The notes beneath the pieces are model-generated. The model ran no database searches, was not told the origin of the DNA, and worked only from the letters and a program-made list of their open reading frames with translations. This document shows, piece by piece, positions 1 through 12,639 of a stretch of DNA of 64,000 nucleotides. Each line of letters starts with the position of its first letter. Position 1 is the first letter of the stretch. The stretch is taken from the NCBI GenBank assembly GCA_013911975.1, contig JACESF010000013.1:1-64000 (forward strand). The letters run 5' to 3'. Position numbers and translations under genes: made by a program. Origin of the DNA: Hyphomicrobiales bacterium. GTDB lineage: Bacteria > Pseudomonadota > Alphaproteobacteria > Rhizobiales > Xanthobacteraceae.

Positions 1-570
1 GAGGGAGGGGATGGAATGGGTGGGGTCCGGCCGCTCGGCGGCGGGCTCCGGGGGCAGCACGACGGTCTCCAGCACGCCCTCGTCCACGAGGCCGTCCACC
101 ACCGAGGGGGAGACGCCCGCCTCCCGCGCCGCCTCGCCCTTGCCCCGTACGAAGCCGTCCGCGAGCAGCGCCATCAGCTTCGCCCGCGCCGCCGTCATGC
201 GGCCCGGCTCCCGCCCCACGGCGCGCACGCCCACTCGCTCGCGCTGGGGGCCGGGGCTCTCCCCGTGCCGCAGCGCCATGCGCAGCACCATGCCCTTGGG
301 GGCGAGGGTGTAGTCGGCCATCCAGTCGATCAGCTTGATGAGGTCCGGGGGGAGCGGCTCGAAGTCGAGCTTGGCCTTCACCGACTTGAGCTTTGCCGTG
401 TCCACCGCCCGCGCGCCGCCGCCCGGCCACACGCATCCCACCATGCCCCGGTTGCCCAGCGGCACGTGCACGAGGTCGCCCGGCTTCAGGACGAGACCAT
501 CGGGAACAGCGTAGGAATAAGGGGTGTCCAAGCCGAGCGGGAGCAGGACATCGACGCACAGATTGCTCAT
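1..570 (-). CDS. priA: Primosomal protein N' (PriA), N-terminal part, truncated by window edge
   Basis: Reverse strand from ATG at 570 reads MSNLCVDVLLPLGLDTPYSYAVPDGLVLKPGDLVHVPLGNRGMVGCVWPG..., typical PriA N-terminus; open to window start. Confidence 0.85.
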   Translation of the reverse strand, partial: MSNLCVDVLLPLGLDTPYSYAVPDGLVLKPGDLVHVPLGNRGMVGCVWPGGGARAVDTAKLKSVKAKLDFEPLPPDLIKLIDWMADYTLAPKGMVLRMALRHGESPGPQRERVGVRAVGREPGRMTAARAKLMALLADGFVRGKGEAAREAGVSPSVVDGLVDEGVLETVVLPPEPAAERPDPTHSIPSL

Positions 571-656
571 GTTCCTCTTTTGGTCCAGGCGGCGTGAAAG
601 GTCAAAGGGGACCGGCGGGCTTGACCGGCCCGGGATAAGGGCTTTTCAACAGCACC

Positions 657-2283
<1,627 letters not shown>

Positions 2284-2412
2284 TGCATCCCCTGCGCGCC
2301 GCGCGCCGGGGATGACGCATGAGGCGGCCGCGCCCCGCGCGGCCCTGACCCCTGTTCGCGCGGCCGTGCTTGGAGTATCGAGACGGCCCCGCTCCACCTG
2401 AAAAGCGCCGCC

Positions 2413-3540
2413 GTGACCACAACACCCGCTCTCGCCGATTTCCGCCGCATCGTCATCAAGGTCGGCTCCGCGCTGCTGGTGGATTCCGCGCGCGGCAAGG
2501 TGCGGCTTGCCTGGCTCACCTCGCTCGCCGAGGACATCGGCGCCCTGCATCGGCAGGGCAAGGAGATCATGGTGGTGTCGTCCGGCGCCATCGCGCTGGG
2601 CCGCACCGTGCTCTCGCTGCCCAAGGGTCCGCTCAAGCTGGAGGACAGCCAGGCGGCGGCGGGCGTGGGGCAGATCGCGCTCGCCCGCACCTGGGCCGAG
2701 GTGCTCGCCCACGAGGACATCACCGCCGGGCAGATCCTGCTGACGCTGGGCGACACGGAGGAGCGGCGGCGCTACCTCAACGCCCGCTCCACCTTGGCGC
2801 GCCTGATGGATTACCGCGCGGTGCCCGTGATCAACGAGAACGACACGGTGGCCACCTCCGAGATCCGCTACGGCGACAATGACCGCCTCGCGGCCCGGGT
2901 CGCCACCATGGCGAGCGCGGACCTGCTGGTGCTGCTCTCCGACATCGACGGCCTGTACACCGCTCCGCCCGCGCAGGAACCCAGCGCCCAGCATATCCCC
3001 GTGGTGCCGCGCATCTCCGCCGAGATCGAGGCCATGGCGGGCGCGGCGGGCTCGGAACTGTCGCGCGGCGGCATGCGCACCAAGATCGAGGCGGGCAAGA
3101 TCGCCACTTCGGCGGGCACCCACATGGTGATCGCCTCCGGCCATGGGAAGAATCCCCTGCGCGCCATCGCCGAGGGCGGGCGCTGCACCTGGTTCCTCAC
3201 CGGCGGCACCCCCGCCCGCGCCCGCAAGGCCTGGATCGGCGGCGCGCTGGAGCCGCGCGGCGTGCTGCATCTGGATGCCGGGGCGGTGAAAGCGCTGCAC
3301 CGGGGCGCGAGCCTGCTGCCGGCGGGCGTGACCCGTGTGGAAGGCGCCTTCGAGCGCGGGGATGCGGTGCTGCTGCGCGGGCCGGACGGCGCCGAGATCG
3401 GGCGCGGGCTCGTGGCCTATGACAGCGACCATGCGGAGCGCATCATCGGCCGCCCCACGGCGGAGATCGAGACGATCCTCGGTGTTTCCGGCCGCGCCGA
3501 GATGATCCATCGCGACGACATGGTGGTGGGCGCGCCCTGA
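2413..3540 (+). CDS. proB: Glutamate 5-kinase
   Basis: [37 protein letters not shown] and C-terminal PUA domain. Confidence 0.97.
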   Translation: MTTTPALADFRRIVIKVGSALLVDSARGKVRLAWLTSLAEDIGALHRQGKEIMVVSSGAIALGRTVLSLPKGPLKLEDSQAAAGVGQIALARTWAEVLAHEDITAGQILLTLGDTEERRRYLNARSTLARLMDYRAVPVINENDTVATSEIRYGDNDRLAARVATMASADLLVLLSDIDGLYTAPPAQEPSAQHIPVVPRISAEIEAMAGAAGSELSRGGMRTKIEAGKIATSAGTHMVIASGHGKNPLRAIAEGGRCTWFLTGGTPARARKAWIGGALEPRGVLHLDAGAVKALHRGASLLPAGVTRVEGAFERGDAVLLRGPDGAEIGRGLVAYDSDHAERIIGRPTAEIETILGVSGRAEMIHRDDMVVGAP

Positions 3541-3625
3541 CCCCATATGAGCGGAACGCGCGCGTGCCTGTGCGGCCAGGGCGCGCAATGGTAAGGAAAG
3601 CCGCATAAGCAAAGCGAGACGTGCC

Positions 3626-4951
3626 ATGTCCCAGTCCTCCGCAGCCCGAGCCGACGCCGCCCTGACGCAGGCAACGCCTCCGGCCGCCCCGGCGGACCTG
3701 GACGCGTACATGACCGGCCTCGGCCGCCGCGCCCGCGCGGCCGCCCGCGTGCTGGGCCTCGCGGACGCGGACACCAAGTCCCGTGCGCTGAAGGCCGCCG
3801 CCGCCGCCATCCGCGCCGCTTCGCCCGCCATCCTGGATGCCAATGCGCAGGATCTGGCCCGCGCCCGGGCGGACGGCATGAGCGCGGCCTTCCTCGATCG
3901 CCTCGCCCTGGATGCCAAGCGCGTGGAAGCCATCGCGGCGGGCGTGGACATGGTGACGGGCCTGCCCGACCCCGTGGGCGCCGTCACCGAGCGCTGGACG
4001 CGGCCCAACGGGCTCGCCATCGAGCGGGTGCGCACGCCGCTGGGCGTCATCGGCGTCATCTATGAGAGCCGCCCCAACGTGACGGCCGATGCCGCAGCCC
4101 TGTGCGTGCGCGCGGGTAATGCGGTCATCCTGCGCGGCGGCTCGGACAGCCTGCTGTCTTCCGGCGCCATCCATGCCGCCTTCGTGGCGGGCCTCGTTGA
4201 GGCGGGCCTGCCGGCGGACGCGGTGCAGTTCGTGCCCTTCGCGGACCGCGCCGCCGTGGGCGCCATGCTGGCGGGCCTGGGCGGGAATGTGGACGTGATC
4301 GTGCCGCGCGGCGGCAAGGGACTGGTGGGCCGGGTTCAGCGCGAGGCGCGCGTGCCGGTCTTCGCGCACCTGGACGGCATCGTTCATGTCTATGTGCACG
4401 CCGCCGCCGACCTCGACATGGCGAAGACCGTGCTCCTCAATGCCAAGATGCGTCGCACGGGCATCTGCGGGGCGGCGGAGACGCTGCTGGTGGACCGCGC
4501 CGTCGCCGGGGCCATGCTGGCGCCGCTCGTCACCCTGCTGCTGGACGCCGGCTGCGAGGTGCGCGGGGAGGCCGAGGCACTGGCGGTGGATCCCCGCGTG
4601 GTGCCCGCCAAGCCCGAGGACTGGGACACCGAATATGAGGACGCCATCATCTCCGTGAAGGTGGTGGACGGCATCGACGCGGCCATCGCCCATATCGAGA
4701 CCCACGGCTCCCACCACACCGATTCCATCATCACCGCCGACGAGGCCGCCGCCGCCAAGTTCCTGGCGGAGGTGGATTCGGCCATTGTGATGCACAACGC
4801 CTCCACCCAGTTCGCGGATGGCGGCGAGTTCGGGTTCGGCGCCGAGATCGGCATCGCCACCGGGCGCATGCATGCGCGCGGGCCGGTGGGCGCCGAGCAG
4901 TTGACGACCTTCAAGTACCGGGTGCACGGGGCCGGCCAGACCCGCCCGTGA
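3626..4951 (+). CDS. proA: Gamma-glutamyl phosphate reductase
   Basis: [52 protein letters not shown]. Confidence 0.97.
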   Translation: MSQSSAARADAALTQATPPAAPADLDAYMTGLGRRARAAARVLGLADADTKSRALKAAAAAIRAASPAILDANAQDLARARADGMSAAFLDRLALDAKRVEAIAAGVDMVTGLPDPVGAVTERWTRPNGLAIERVRTPLGVIGVIYESRPNVTADAAALCVRAGNAVILRGGSDSLLSSGAIHAAFVAGLVEAGLPADAVQFVPFADRAAVGAMLAGLGGNVDVIVPRGGKGLVGRVQREARVPVFAHLDGIVHVYVHAAADLDMAKTVLLNAKMRRTGICGAAETLLVDRAVAGAMLAPLVTLLLDAGCEVRGEAEALAVDPRVVPAKPEDWDTEYEDAIISVKVVDGIDAAIAHIETHGSHHTDSIITADEAAAAKFLAEVDSAIVMHNASTQFADGGEFGFGAEIGIATGRMHARGPVGAEQLTTFKYRVHGAGQTRP

Positions 4952-4969
4952 CACCCGCCGGGGGCGGGG

Positions 4970-5650
4970 ATGAAGCTGGGGGAGACCAACGCGGGCGGGA
5001 CGGCGGACGCCGTGCTGCGGGACGTGGCGCGCATGCCCCCGGTGGCGCGCGGGCTGCGCATCGGCCTCTATGGCGGCAGCTTCAACCCGGCCCACGCCAC
5101 CCACAGGGCGGTGAGCCTTCTGGCCCTGAAGCGGCTGGGGCTCGACCGGGTCTGGTGGCTGGTGACGCCCGGCAACCCCCTGAAGGACAATCGCCGGCTG
5201 CCGTCTCTGGCCGAGCGCGTTGCTTATGCGCGACAGGTGGCGAACCACCCGCGCATCGACGTGACCGGCATCGAGGCGGTGCTGGGCACGCGCTACACCT
5301 ACGAGACGGTGGAGCGGCTCGTGTCGCGGGCACCGGGCGTGCATTTCGTCTGGGTCATGGGGGCGGACAACCTCACCCATTTCCACCGCTGGCAGCGCTG
5401 GCGTGCGCTGGCGGACATGCTGCCCATCGCGGTGGTCGACCGCATGGGGGAGAGCCTGTCCGCCACCGCCTCCCGGGCGGCCCGGGCGCTGGGCCCGCAC
5501 CGGGTCGAGGAGAGCGACGCGGGTATCCTTCCCCTGCTGAAACCGCCCGCCTGGGTGTTCCTCCACGGGCTGAAATCCCCAATGTCTTCCACGGGGATAC
5601 GGGCGAAACTGGCAGGCGGGAACGGGGGCTCGCGCGGGCCTGTTGGTTAA
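4970..5650 (+). CDS. nadD: Nicotinate-nucleotide adenylyltransferase
   Basis: IGLYGGSFNPAHATHRAVSLLALKRLGLDRVWWLVTPGNPLK. Confidence 0.95.
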   Translation: MKLGETNAGGTADAVLRDVARMPPVARGLRIGLYGGSFNPAHATHRAVSLLALKRLGLDRVWWLVTPGNPLKDNRRLPSLAERVAYARQVANHPRIDVTGIEAVLGTRYTYETVERLVSRAPGVHFVWVMGADNLTHFHRWQRWRALADMLPIAVVDRMGESLSATASRAARALGPHRVEESDAGILPLLKPPAWVFLHGLKSPMSSTGIRAKLAGGNGGSRGPVG

Positions 5651-5768
5651 GAAGCCTTGAAATTTCGCTCTTTTGCCCTCATTCTAGGCAAGCGGTTCGG
5701 GGAAGGTCGCGGTGCGTCCCTCGCCGGTCCGACATTCACGAGCGAGAGGATCTGGACCCCTGTCCACT

Positions 5769-6158
5769 ATGGCTTCCTTAGCGGCCGCCACGCCACAGGC
5801 GCCCGCGCCGGTCTCCCCAGCGCAACCTGACGCCGAGGAGATCCTCGCCCTGGTTCTTGCCCGTCTGGACGACGACAAGTCGGAAGACCTCGTCCCCATC
5901 GACCTGCGCGGGAAGACGTCCATCGCCGACTACATGGTGGTCGCCTCCGGCCGTTCGCAGCGGCATGTGGGCGCCATCGCCGAGCACCTCATCACGGCGC
6001 TCAAGGAGGTGGGCGTGAAGCAGGTCCGAGTCGAGGGCCAGCCGGCCTGCGACTGGGTGCTGATCGACGCCGGGGACGTGATCGTTCACGTCTTCCAGCC
6101 CGAAGTCCGCAGCTTCTACAATATCGAGAAGATGTGGGCCGGCACCGCCAAGGTGTGA
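5769..6158 (+). CDS. rsfS: Ribosomal silencing factor RsfS
   Basis: Position downstream of nad[31 protein letters not shown]. Confidence 0.93.
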   Translation: MASLAAATPQAPAPVSPAQPDAEEILALVLARLDDDKSEDLVPIDLRGKTSIADYMVVASGRSQRHVGAIAEHLITALKEVGVKQVRVEGQPACDWVLIDAGDVIVHVFQPEVRSFYNIEKMWAGTAKV

Positions 6159-6195
6159 GCCGGGAAAGCATGCCCGTCCCCGGGCGAGGCATGCC

Positions 6196-6678
6196 GTGCG
6201 CATCCTGATCTGCTGTATCGGCCGCATGAAGGCGGGCGCCGAGCGCGAGCTTGTCGCGCGCTATCTCGATCGCGCGAAGGCCGGCGGGCGCGCCCTCGGC
6301 CTCAGCGGGTTCGATGTCTCCGAACATGCCGAATCGGCGGCCCGCCGCGCGGAAGACCGCATGGCGGAGGAGGGCGCGGCCCTGCTGGCGGCGATTCCCG
6401 CCGGGGCGCGGCTGTGCCTGCTGGACCCGCGCGGCAAGAATCTCTCCAGCGAGGATTTCTCGGCCCGAATCGGCCGCGAGCGCGATGCCGGCGCGGGTGC
6501 GTTCGCCTGCGTCATCGGCGGGGCGGACGGGCTGTCGCCCGAGTTGCGGGCGCGGGCCGACCTGCTTCTGGCCTTCGGCGCCGCCACATTTCCCCACCAG
6601 CTCGTCCGCGTGATGCTGGCGGAGCAGGTCTACCGCGCCACCACCATCCTGTCCGGCCATCCCTATCACCGGGCCTGA
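6196..6678 (+). CDS. rlmH: 23S rRNA (pseudouridine1915-N3)-methyltransferase
   Basis: [64 protein letters not shown] start. Confidence 0.95.
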   Translation: MRILICCIGRMKAGAERELVARYLDRAKAGGRALGLSGFDVSEHAESAARRAEDRMAEEGAALLAAIPAGARLCLLDPRGKNLSSEDFSARIGRERDAGAGAFACVIGGADGLSPELRARADLLLAFGAATFPHQLVRVMLAEQVYRATTILSGHPYHRA

Positions 6679-6702
6679 GGGCCCAGCGGGGCGCGGAAAC
6701 CC

Positions 6703-7419
6703 TCAGCGTCCTCCGAGGCTCGCCCCACCGTCCACGCCCAGCACCTGCCCGGTGATGAAGCTCGCCGCATCCGACAGCAGGAAGGCGGCGGCCGCGGCGA
6801 TCTCGTCGGGCGTGCCGAACCGGCCCATGGGAATGGAGGCGAGCGCCTTGCGCTCCGCCGCGCTGCCATGGGGCCGGGTGAGGCGCATCAGTTCGGTGTC
6901 GATGGGGCCGGGGGCGATGGCGTTGGAGGTGATGGCGAGCGGCGCCAGTTCCAGGGCCCAGCTCCGGGTGCAGCCCAGCAGCGCGCTCTTGGCGGCGGAA
7001 TAGGCGGTGCGGTCGTAGCCGCCATGGATGGTGCGGCTGACGATGTTGAGGATGCGCCCGAACCCGCGCGCCTTCATGTCCGGCAGCACCGCCTGCGTCG
7101 CCTGGACCGCCACCCGCACATTCAGGTCGAACACCGCTTCCAGGGTCGCGAGGTCCACCTGCCCGAACGGCTGGGGCATGACCACGCCCACATTGTTCAT
7201 GATGCGCAGCACCTCGAACCGCGCCACCACGTCTTCCAGGAAGGCGGCGGTGGCGGCCGTGTCGGCGAGGTCGCAGGCGATGAACGTGCCGGGAAAGGCG
7301 TTCGCCGGGGCGGTCCGCGCCACGCCCACCACATGATGTCCCTCGTCCGCGAGGCGCGCGGCGGTGGCGAGGCCGATGCCCTTGGAGGCCCCGGTGATGA
7401 GGATGGCGGATTGGCGCAT
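6703..7419 (-). CDS. SDR family oxidoreductase
   Basis: ILITGASKGIGLATAARLADEGHHV; YSAAKSALLG. Confidence 0.9.
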   Translation of the reverse strand: MRQSAILITGASKGIGLATAARLADEGHHVVGVARTAPANAFPGTFIACDLADTAATAAFLEDVVARFEVLRIMNNVGVVMPQPFGQVDLATLEAVFDLNVRVAVQATQAVLPDMKARGFGRILNIVSRTIHGGYDRTAYSAAKSALLGCTRSWALELAPLAITSNAIAPGPIDTELMRLTRPHGSAAERKALASIPMGRFGTPDEIAAAAAFLLSDAASFITGQVLGVDGGASLGGR

Positions 7420-7564
7420 GGTTTCCCCCTGTGGGTGTCGTCTTGTTGTGGCGCCAGTTCTGCCACGGGGGCGCGGGGCCGGCCAGCGGGGAAGGCGCTT
7501 GCCCGCCGGTGGCGCGAGCGGCATGGTTTACCTCTGCGCAACCATGCTGGTTTAGCCTTCCTTC

Positions 7565-8893
7565 ATGATTGCACCCCTTCGCATCCTCGCGACGGCGATC
7601 CTCCTGGCCTGCGCAAGCGCGCTGCCCGTGGAGGCGCAGGCGCCGGGCGTCGCCCAGCCGGGCGCGCCCGTGCCGCGCCCGCGCCCCGCGCAGGGGGCCG
7701 CGCCGCGCGTGGACACCGATGCGCTGAAAAGCGACGTGACCCGCAACGAGGCCTTCCAGCAGCGCCTCGGCGCGGAGCTTGAGGCGGCACGCGGCGACCG
7801 GGGCAAGCTGAACCAGCTCCTGGTGGACACCGCCGCCCGCTCGCGCGAGGTGGAGCAGCAACTGATCGAGGTCGAGGCCCGCATGACGGAACTCGACCGG
7901 ACGGGCGGGCAGATCCAGGCGTCACTGCTCCAGCGGCGCGCGGTGCTCGCGGAGGTTCTGGCCGCCCTGGTGCGCATGGGCCGCAACCCGCCGCCCGCCT
8001 TGCTCATGCGGCCGGGGGATGCGCTGGATGCGGTGCGGTCCGCCATCCTGCTGGGCGCCATCCTGCCCGAAATGCGCGTCGAGGCGGAGACGCTGGCGGC
8101 TGACCTTGCGGAACTCTCCCAGGTGCGCGCGGAGCTCTCGGCGGCCCGCGAGCGCCTCACCGGCCTGCGCCGCTCCCTGGAGGAGGATCGGGCCCGCATC
8201 GCGGCCCTGGTGGGCGAGCGCCAGCGCCGTCAGGCGGAGGCCAATCCCATCCCGCCAGCGGAGAAAGCCCAGGCCGAGTCGGTGGCGAAGGGCACCGGCG
8301 ATGTGCACGATCTCGTGACCCGGCTCGAGACCGAAGTGCCGCCCGCCGCCCGCGCGGCCGAGGCGGCGCGCACCGGACCCGCCGCCGCGCCGGGGGGCGG
8401 AACGCCGAACCCGACCGAGATCGCCGCCCTCCAAAATCCCGCCCGCCTCGCGCCCGCCATGCCCTTCGTTGAGGCCAAAGGCTTGTTGCCATTACCTGTT
8501 GCGGGTGTGCGCCTGAAGGATTTCGGCGCCACGGACGGGGTCGGCGGCACGGAAAAGGGGCTCACCATCGCGACCCGCATGGGCGCCCAGGTGACGGCGC
8601 CGACCGACGGCTGGGTGGTCTATGCGGGGCCGTTTCGTAGTTACGGGCAACTCTTGATCATCAATGCGGGCGGCGGGTACCATGTGCTGATGGCAGGCAT
8701 GGAACGCATTACCGTCGATCTCGGCCAGTTCGTCCTGGCGGGCGAGCCGGTCGCGGTAATGGGAAGCGGGCCGCGCGCGGCGAGCGCGGCCTCGGGACAG
8801 CCTCAATTATATGTGGAATTCCGCAAGGACGGGATTTCCATCGATCCCGCCCCGTGGTGGGCGGCAACGGACAGTCAGAAGGTGCGCGGATGA
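7565..8893 (+). CDS. Murein hydrolase activator EnvC-like, coiled coil plus degenerate LytM/M23 domain
   Basis: Signal peptide, coiled coil and C-terminal M23-like region GLTIATRMGAQVTAPTDGWVVYAGPFRSYGQLLIINAGGGYHVLMAGM; precedes ctpA. Confidence 0.85.
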   Translation: MIAPLRILATAILLACASALPVEAQAPGVAQPGAPVPRPRPAQGAAPRVDTDALKSDVTRNEAFQQRLGAELEAARGDRGKLNQLLVDTAARSREVEQQLIEVEARMTELDRTGGQIQASLLQRRAVLAEVLAALVRMGRNPPPALLMRPGDALDAVRSAILLGAILPEMRVEAETLAADLAELSQVRAELSAARERLTGLRRSLEEDRARIAALVGERQRRQAEANPIPPAEKAQAESVAKGTGDVHDLVTRLETEVPPAARAAEAARTGPAAAPGGGTPNPTEIAALQNPARLAPAMPFVEAKGLLPLPVAGVRLKDFGATDGVGGTEKGLTIATRMGAQVTAPTDGWVVYAGPFRSYGQLLIINAGGGYHVLMAGMERITVDLGQFVLAGEPVAVMGSGPRAASAASGQPQLYVEFRKDGISIDPAPWWAATDSQKVRG

Positions 8894-10239
8894 TGCGTCG
8901 TACGTCTTTCTTTGCTTTCGGCGTCGCCGCCGGTGCCCTGGCGGCTGTGCTCGTCACGCAGACCGACGCCATCTCGGGCATGGCCGCGCAAGCCGCCTCG
9001 TCCGACACCTACCGTCAGCTCAACCTGTTCGGCGACGTGTTCGAGCGGGTGCGGTCCGACTATGTGGAGAAGCCGGACGACGCCAAGCTGGTGGAAGCGG
9101 CCATCAACGGCATGCTGGCGGGCCTCGACCCCCACTCCTCCTACATGGACGCGAAGAGCTTCCGCGACATGCAGGTGCAGACGCGCGGCGAGTTCGGCGG
9201 CCTCGGCATCGAAGTCACCATGGAAGACGGCCTCGTGAAGGTCATCGCCCCCATCGACGACACCCCGGCCGCCAAGGCGGGCGTGCAGGCGGGCGACATC
9301 ATCACCAAGCTGGACGGCGACCAGGTGCAGGGCATGACCCTGAACCAGGCCGTGGAGAAGATGCGCGGCGCCGTGAACACGCCCATCATCCTCACCGTGG
9401 TGCGCAAGGGCCAGGACAAGCCGGTTGAGATCAAGGTGGTGCGCGACACCATCCGCATCCGCGCCGTGCGCTCGCGCATCGAGAACGGCAATATCGGTTA
9501 TGTGCGCGTCACCTCGTTCAACGAGCAGACCTACGACAACCTGAAGAAGGCCATCGAGGACGTGACGGCGCAGATCGGCCCGGACAAGATCAAGGGCTAC
9601 ATCATCGACCTGCGCAACAATCCCGGCGGCCTGCTGGACCAGGCCATCGCGGTGTCCGACGCCTTCCTGGAGCGGGGCGAGATCGTCTCCACCCGCGGGC
9701 GCAACGCCGACGAGACCCAGCGCTTCAACGCGCGCGGCGGCGACCTCACCAAGGGTCGGCCGATCATCGTGCTGACCAATGGCGGCTCTGCCTCGGCCTC
9801 CGAGATCGTGGCCGGCGCCCTGCAGGACCACAAGCGCGCGACCATCCTGGGCTCGCGCAGCTTCGGCAAGGGCTCGGTGCAGACCATCATCCCGCTCGGC
9901 GGCAACGGCGCCCTGCGCCTCACCACCGCGCGCTACTACACGCCCTCGGGCCGCTCCATCCAGGCCAAGGGCATCGAGCCGGACATCGTCCTCATCCAGG
10001 ACCTGCCGGACGAGCAGAAGGCCAAGATCGCGGCCGCCGGTGGCGACACCACGCGCGGCGAGGCGTCGCTGAAGGGCCACCTGAAGAATGGCGAGGACGA
10101 GCAGGCCGGGTCTCCGTCCTACGTGCCCGCCGATCCCAAGGACGACACCCAGCTCAAGATGGCGGTGGACCTGCTGGAAGGCACCCAGAAGAACGCGGCC
10201 TTCCCGCCCAATCCCAACAAGACCAGCGTCGCCAACTGA
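8890..10239 (+). CDS. ctpA: S41 family C-terminal processing peptidase
   Basis: PDZ region and TNGGSASASEIVAGALQDHKRATILGSRSFGKGSVQT. Confidence 0.95.
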   Translation: MMRRTSFFAFGVAAGALAAVLVTQTDAISGMAAQAASSDTYRQLNLFGDVFERVRSDYVEKPDDAKLVEAAINGMLAGLDPHSSYMDAKSFRDMQVQTRGEFGGLGIEVTMEDGLVKVIAPIDDTPAAKAGVQAGDIITKLDGDQVQGMTLNQAVEKMRGAVNTPIILTVVRKGQDKPVEIKVVRDTIRIRAVRSRIENGNIGYVRVTSFNEQTYDNLKKAIEDVTAQIGPDKIKGYIIDLRNNPGGLLDQAIAVSDAFLERGEIVSTRGRNADETQRFNARGGDLTKGRPIIVLTNGGSASASEIVAGALQDHKRATILGSRSFGKGSVQTIIPLGGNGALRLTTARYYTPSGRSIQAKGIEPDIVLIQDLPDEQKAKIAAAGGDTTRGEASLKGHLKNGEDEQAGSPSYVPADPKDDTQLKMAVDLLEGTQKNAAFPPNPNKTSVAN

Positions 10240-10258
10240 GCCTCGCGGTTCCGTAACG

Positions 10259-10292
10259 AAAGGCCCCGCCGGCGACGGCGGGGCCTTTTTCG
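10259..10292 (+). terminator. Rho-independent terminator after ctpA
   Basis: aaaGGCCCCGCCggcgaCGGCGGGGCCttttt. Confidence 0.85.
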
Positions 10293-10422
10293 TTTCGCGC
10301 GAGTGCGTGCCGGGAGCGGCCATGCCGCCGGCTTCGGCCGGTTGTGCCGCGATTTTATGCGCGCCGCCGCTTGCGCGGGCGGGCGCGGTCCTCCGGGCGG
10401 GCACCGGCGGTGCCGGACGGCA

Positions 10423-10438
10423 TGGCATATGTCTTGCG
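10423..10438 (+). promoter_or_regulatory. Putative sigma54 (-24/-12) promoter of the amino-acid ABC operon
   Basis: TGGCATA-TGTC-TTGCG compared with consensus TGGCACR-N4-TTGCW; 36 bp before the ATG at 10474. Confidence 0.6.
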
Positions 10439-10473
10439 AGGATGGCGCGGACCCCTTCCGGAGCCGTGCCCTC

Positions 10474-11259
10474 ATGCCCGTCACCCGCCGCCTGCTTCTC
10501 GCCACCGGCCTGTCCGCCCTTCTCCTCGCCGCCGGTCCGGCCCATGCCGACGCGCTCGACGACATCCTGAAGGCAGGCGTCATCAAGATCGCCGTTCCGC
10601 AGGATTTCCCGCCCTTCGGCTCCGTGGGGCCGGACCTGAAGCCGGTGGGCTATGACATCGATGTCGCCAACCTCATTGCCCAGAAGCTGGGCGTGAAGGC
10701 GGAGCTGGTGCCGGTCACGTCGGCCAACCGCATTCCCTACCTCCAGACCAAGAAGGTGGACCTGGTCATCTCGACGCTGGGCAAGAATCCCGAGCGTGAG
10801 AAGGTCATCGACTTCTCGGTGGCCTATGCGCCCTTCTTCAACGGGGTGTTCGGCCCGGCGGACCTGAAAGTGTCGAAGCCGGAAGACCTTGCGGGCATGA
10901 CGGTGGGCGTCACGCGCGGCTCCATCGAGGATCTTGAGCTGACCAAGATCGCGCCGCCCACAGCCGACATCAAGCGCTACGAGGACAACAACGCCACCAT
11001 CTCGGCCTTCCTCTCCGGGCAGGCGAAAGTGGTCGCCACCGGCAATGTGGTGGCCGCCGCCATCCTCGCGCGCAACCCGCCGAAGAAGCCGGAGGTGAAG
11101 TTCCTGATCAAGAACTCGCCCTGCTATGTGGGTCTCAACAAGGACGAGCCCAAGCTCCTGGCCAAGGTGGATTCCATCCTCACCGCCGCCCGGACGGACG
11201 GGGCGCTGGAGGCCATTTCCAAGAAGTGGCTCGGCACCCCGCTGCCCACCGACCTGTGA
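10474..11259 (+). CDS. Amino-acid ABC transporter substrate-binding protein
   Basis: Signal peptide; GVIKIAVPQDFPPFGSVGPDLKPVGYDIDVANLIAQKLGVKAELVPV. Confidence 0.9.
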   Translation: MPVTRRLLLATGLSALLLAAGPAHADALDDILKAGVIKIAVPQDFPPFGSVGPDLKPVGYDIDVANLIAQKLGVKAELVPVTSANRIPYLQTKKVDLVISTLGKNPEREKVIDFSVAYAPFFNGVFGPADLKVSKPEDLAGMTVGVTRGSIEDLELTKIAPPTADIKRYEDNNATISAFLSGQAKVVATGNVVAAAILARNPPKKPEVKFLIKNSPCYVGLNKDEPKLLAKVDSILTAARTDGALEAISKKWLGTPLPTDL

Positions 11260-11308
11260 TCCGCACGCCGCGTCGGGTCGGCCGCAGGGCCGGGGAGGGG
11301 AGGGGCGG

Positions 11309-11983
11309 ATGGCCGTGGGACTGGATTTCGGGGCGCTCGCGGACTACGCGCCCGTCTTCGTGAAGGGGGTGGGCGTCACGGCCGAGCTGACGCTGATCGG
11401 CGGCGGCCTCGGCATCGCGCTCGGCGTCGCCTGTGCCTGGGTGAAGACCCAGGGACCGAAGCCGCTGCGCCCCGTGGTCTCGCTTTATGTGGAGCTGATT
11501 CGCAATACGCCGTTCCTGATCCAATTGTTCTTCATCTTTTTCGGATTGCCCTCCATCGGCGTCTCCATGGGCGAGATGGAGGCGGCGATTCTCGCCATGG
11601 TCATCAATCTCGGGGCCTATGCCTGCGAGATCATCCGCGCGGGCATCGAGGCGACCCCGCGCGGCCAGTTCGAGGCGGGCGCCAGCCTCGCCATGAGCCG
11701 CTTCCAGACCTTCCGTTACGTCGTGCTTCGCCCGGCGCTCCAGCGCATCTGGCCGGCGCTGACCTCCCAGCTCGTCATCGTCATGTTCGGCTCGGCGGTG
11801 TGCTCGCAGATCGCGGTGGAGGACATCACCTTCGCCGCCAACTTCATCCAGTCCCGCAACTTCCGGGCCTTCGAGGCCTATATCGTCGCGACCCTGCTCT
11901 ATCTCGCCCTCGCCATCCTGCTGCGGCAGGGCATGCGGGCGCTGGGCGGGGCGCTGTTTCCCAAGCGGAGGGCCGTGCGATGA
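11309..11983 (+). CDS. Amino-acid ABC transporter permease (HisM/GlnP type)
   Basis: YVELIRNTPFLIQLFFIFFGLPSIG; EIIRAGIEATPRGQFEAGASL. Confidence 0.92.
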   Translation: MAVGLDFGALADYAPVFVKGVGVTAELTLIGGGLGIALGVACAWVKTQGPKPLRPVVSLYVELIRNTPFLIQLFFIFFGLPSIGVSMGEMEAAILAMVINLGAYACEIIRAGIEATPRGQFEAGASLAMSRFQTFRYVVLRPALQRIWPALTSQLVIVMFGSAVCSQIAVEDITFAANFIQSRNFRAFEAYIVATLLYLALAILLRQGMRALGGALFPKRRAVR

Positions 11984-12639
11984 GCACCTTCACCACCTGG
12001 GACATCGTTCGCAACCTGCTGTTGGCCACCCAGTGGACGCTCCTGCTCTCGCTGGTGGCGTTCGTCGGCGGCGGGGCGGCGGCGCTGCTGGCGCTGCTGG
12101 CACGCACCTCGCGCAATGTGTGGGCGCGGCGCGGGGCCGGTCTCTATATCGAGCTGTTCCAGGGCACGCCGCTGCTCATGCAGCTCTTCCTGTTCTTCTT
12201 CGGGCTCTCCCTGCTGGGCCTCAACGTGCCGCCGTGGCTGGCGGCCGGGCTCGCGCTGATTCTGTGGACCGGGGCGTTCCTCGCCGAGATCTGGCGCGGC
12301 TGCGTGGAGGCGATCCCGCGCGGGCAGTGGGAGGCCTCGTCCAGCCTCGCCATGACCTATTTCGAGCAGATGCGGTACGTGATTCTCCCCCAGGCCCTGC
12401 GCATCGCCGTGCCGCCCACGGTGGGGTTTTCCGTGCAGGTGGTGAAGGCCACGGCCCTCACCTCCATCATCGGCTTCGTGGAGCTGTCCAAGGCCTCCAC
12501 CATGATCACCAACGCCACGTTCCAGCCGTTCGTCGTCTACGGATTCGCGGCCCTCATCTATTTCGCGCTCTGCTGGCCTCTGTCCAAGAGCAGCCAGCTT
12601 CTGGAAAGGAAGCTGAATGTCGCTCATCGCAATCACTGA
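11980..12639 (+). CDS. Amino-acid ABC transporter permease
   Basis: YIELFQGTPLLMQLFLFFFGL; EIWRGCVEAIPRGQWEASSSL; ATGA overlap with previous gene. Confidence 0.92.
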   Translation: MSTFTTWDIVRNLLLATQWTLLLSLVAFVGGGAAALLALLARTSRNVWARRGAGLYIELFQGTPLLMQLFLFFFGLSLLGLNVPPWLAAGLALILWTGAFLAEIWRGCVEAIPRGQWEASSSLAMTYFEQMRYVILPQALRIAVPPTVGFSVQVVKATALTSIIGFVELSKASTMITNATFQPFVVYGFAALIYFALCWPLSKSSQLLERKLNVAHRNH

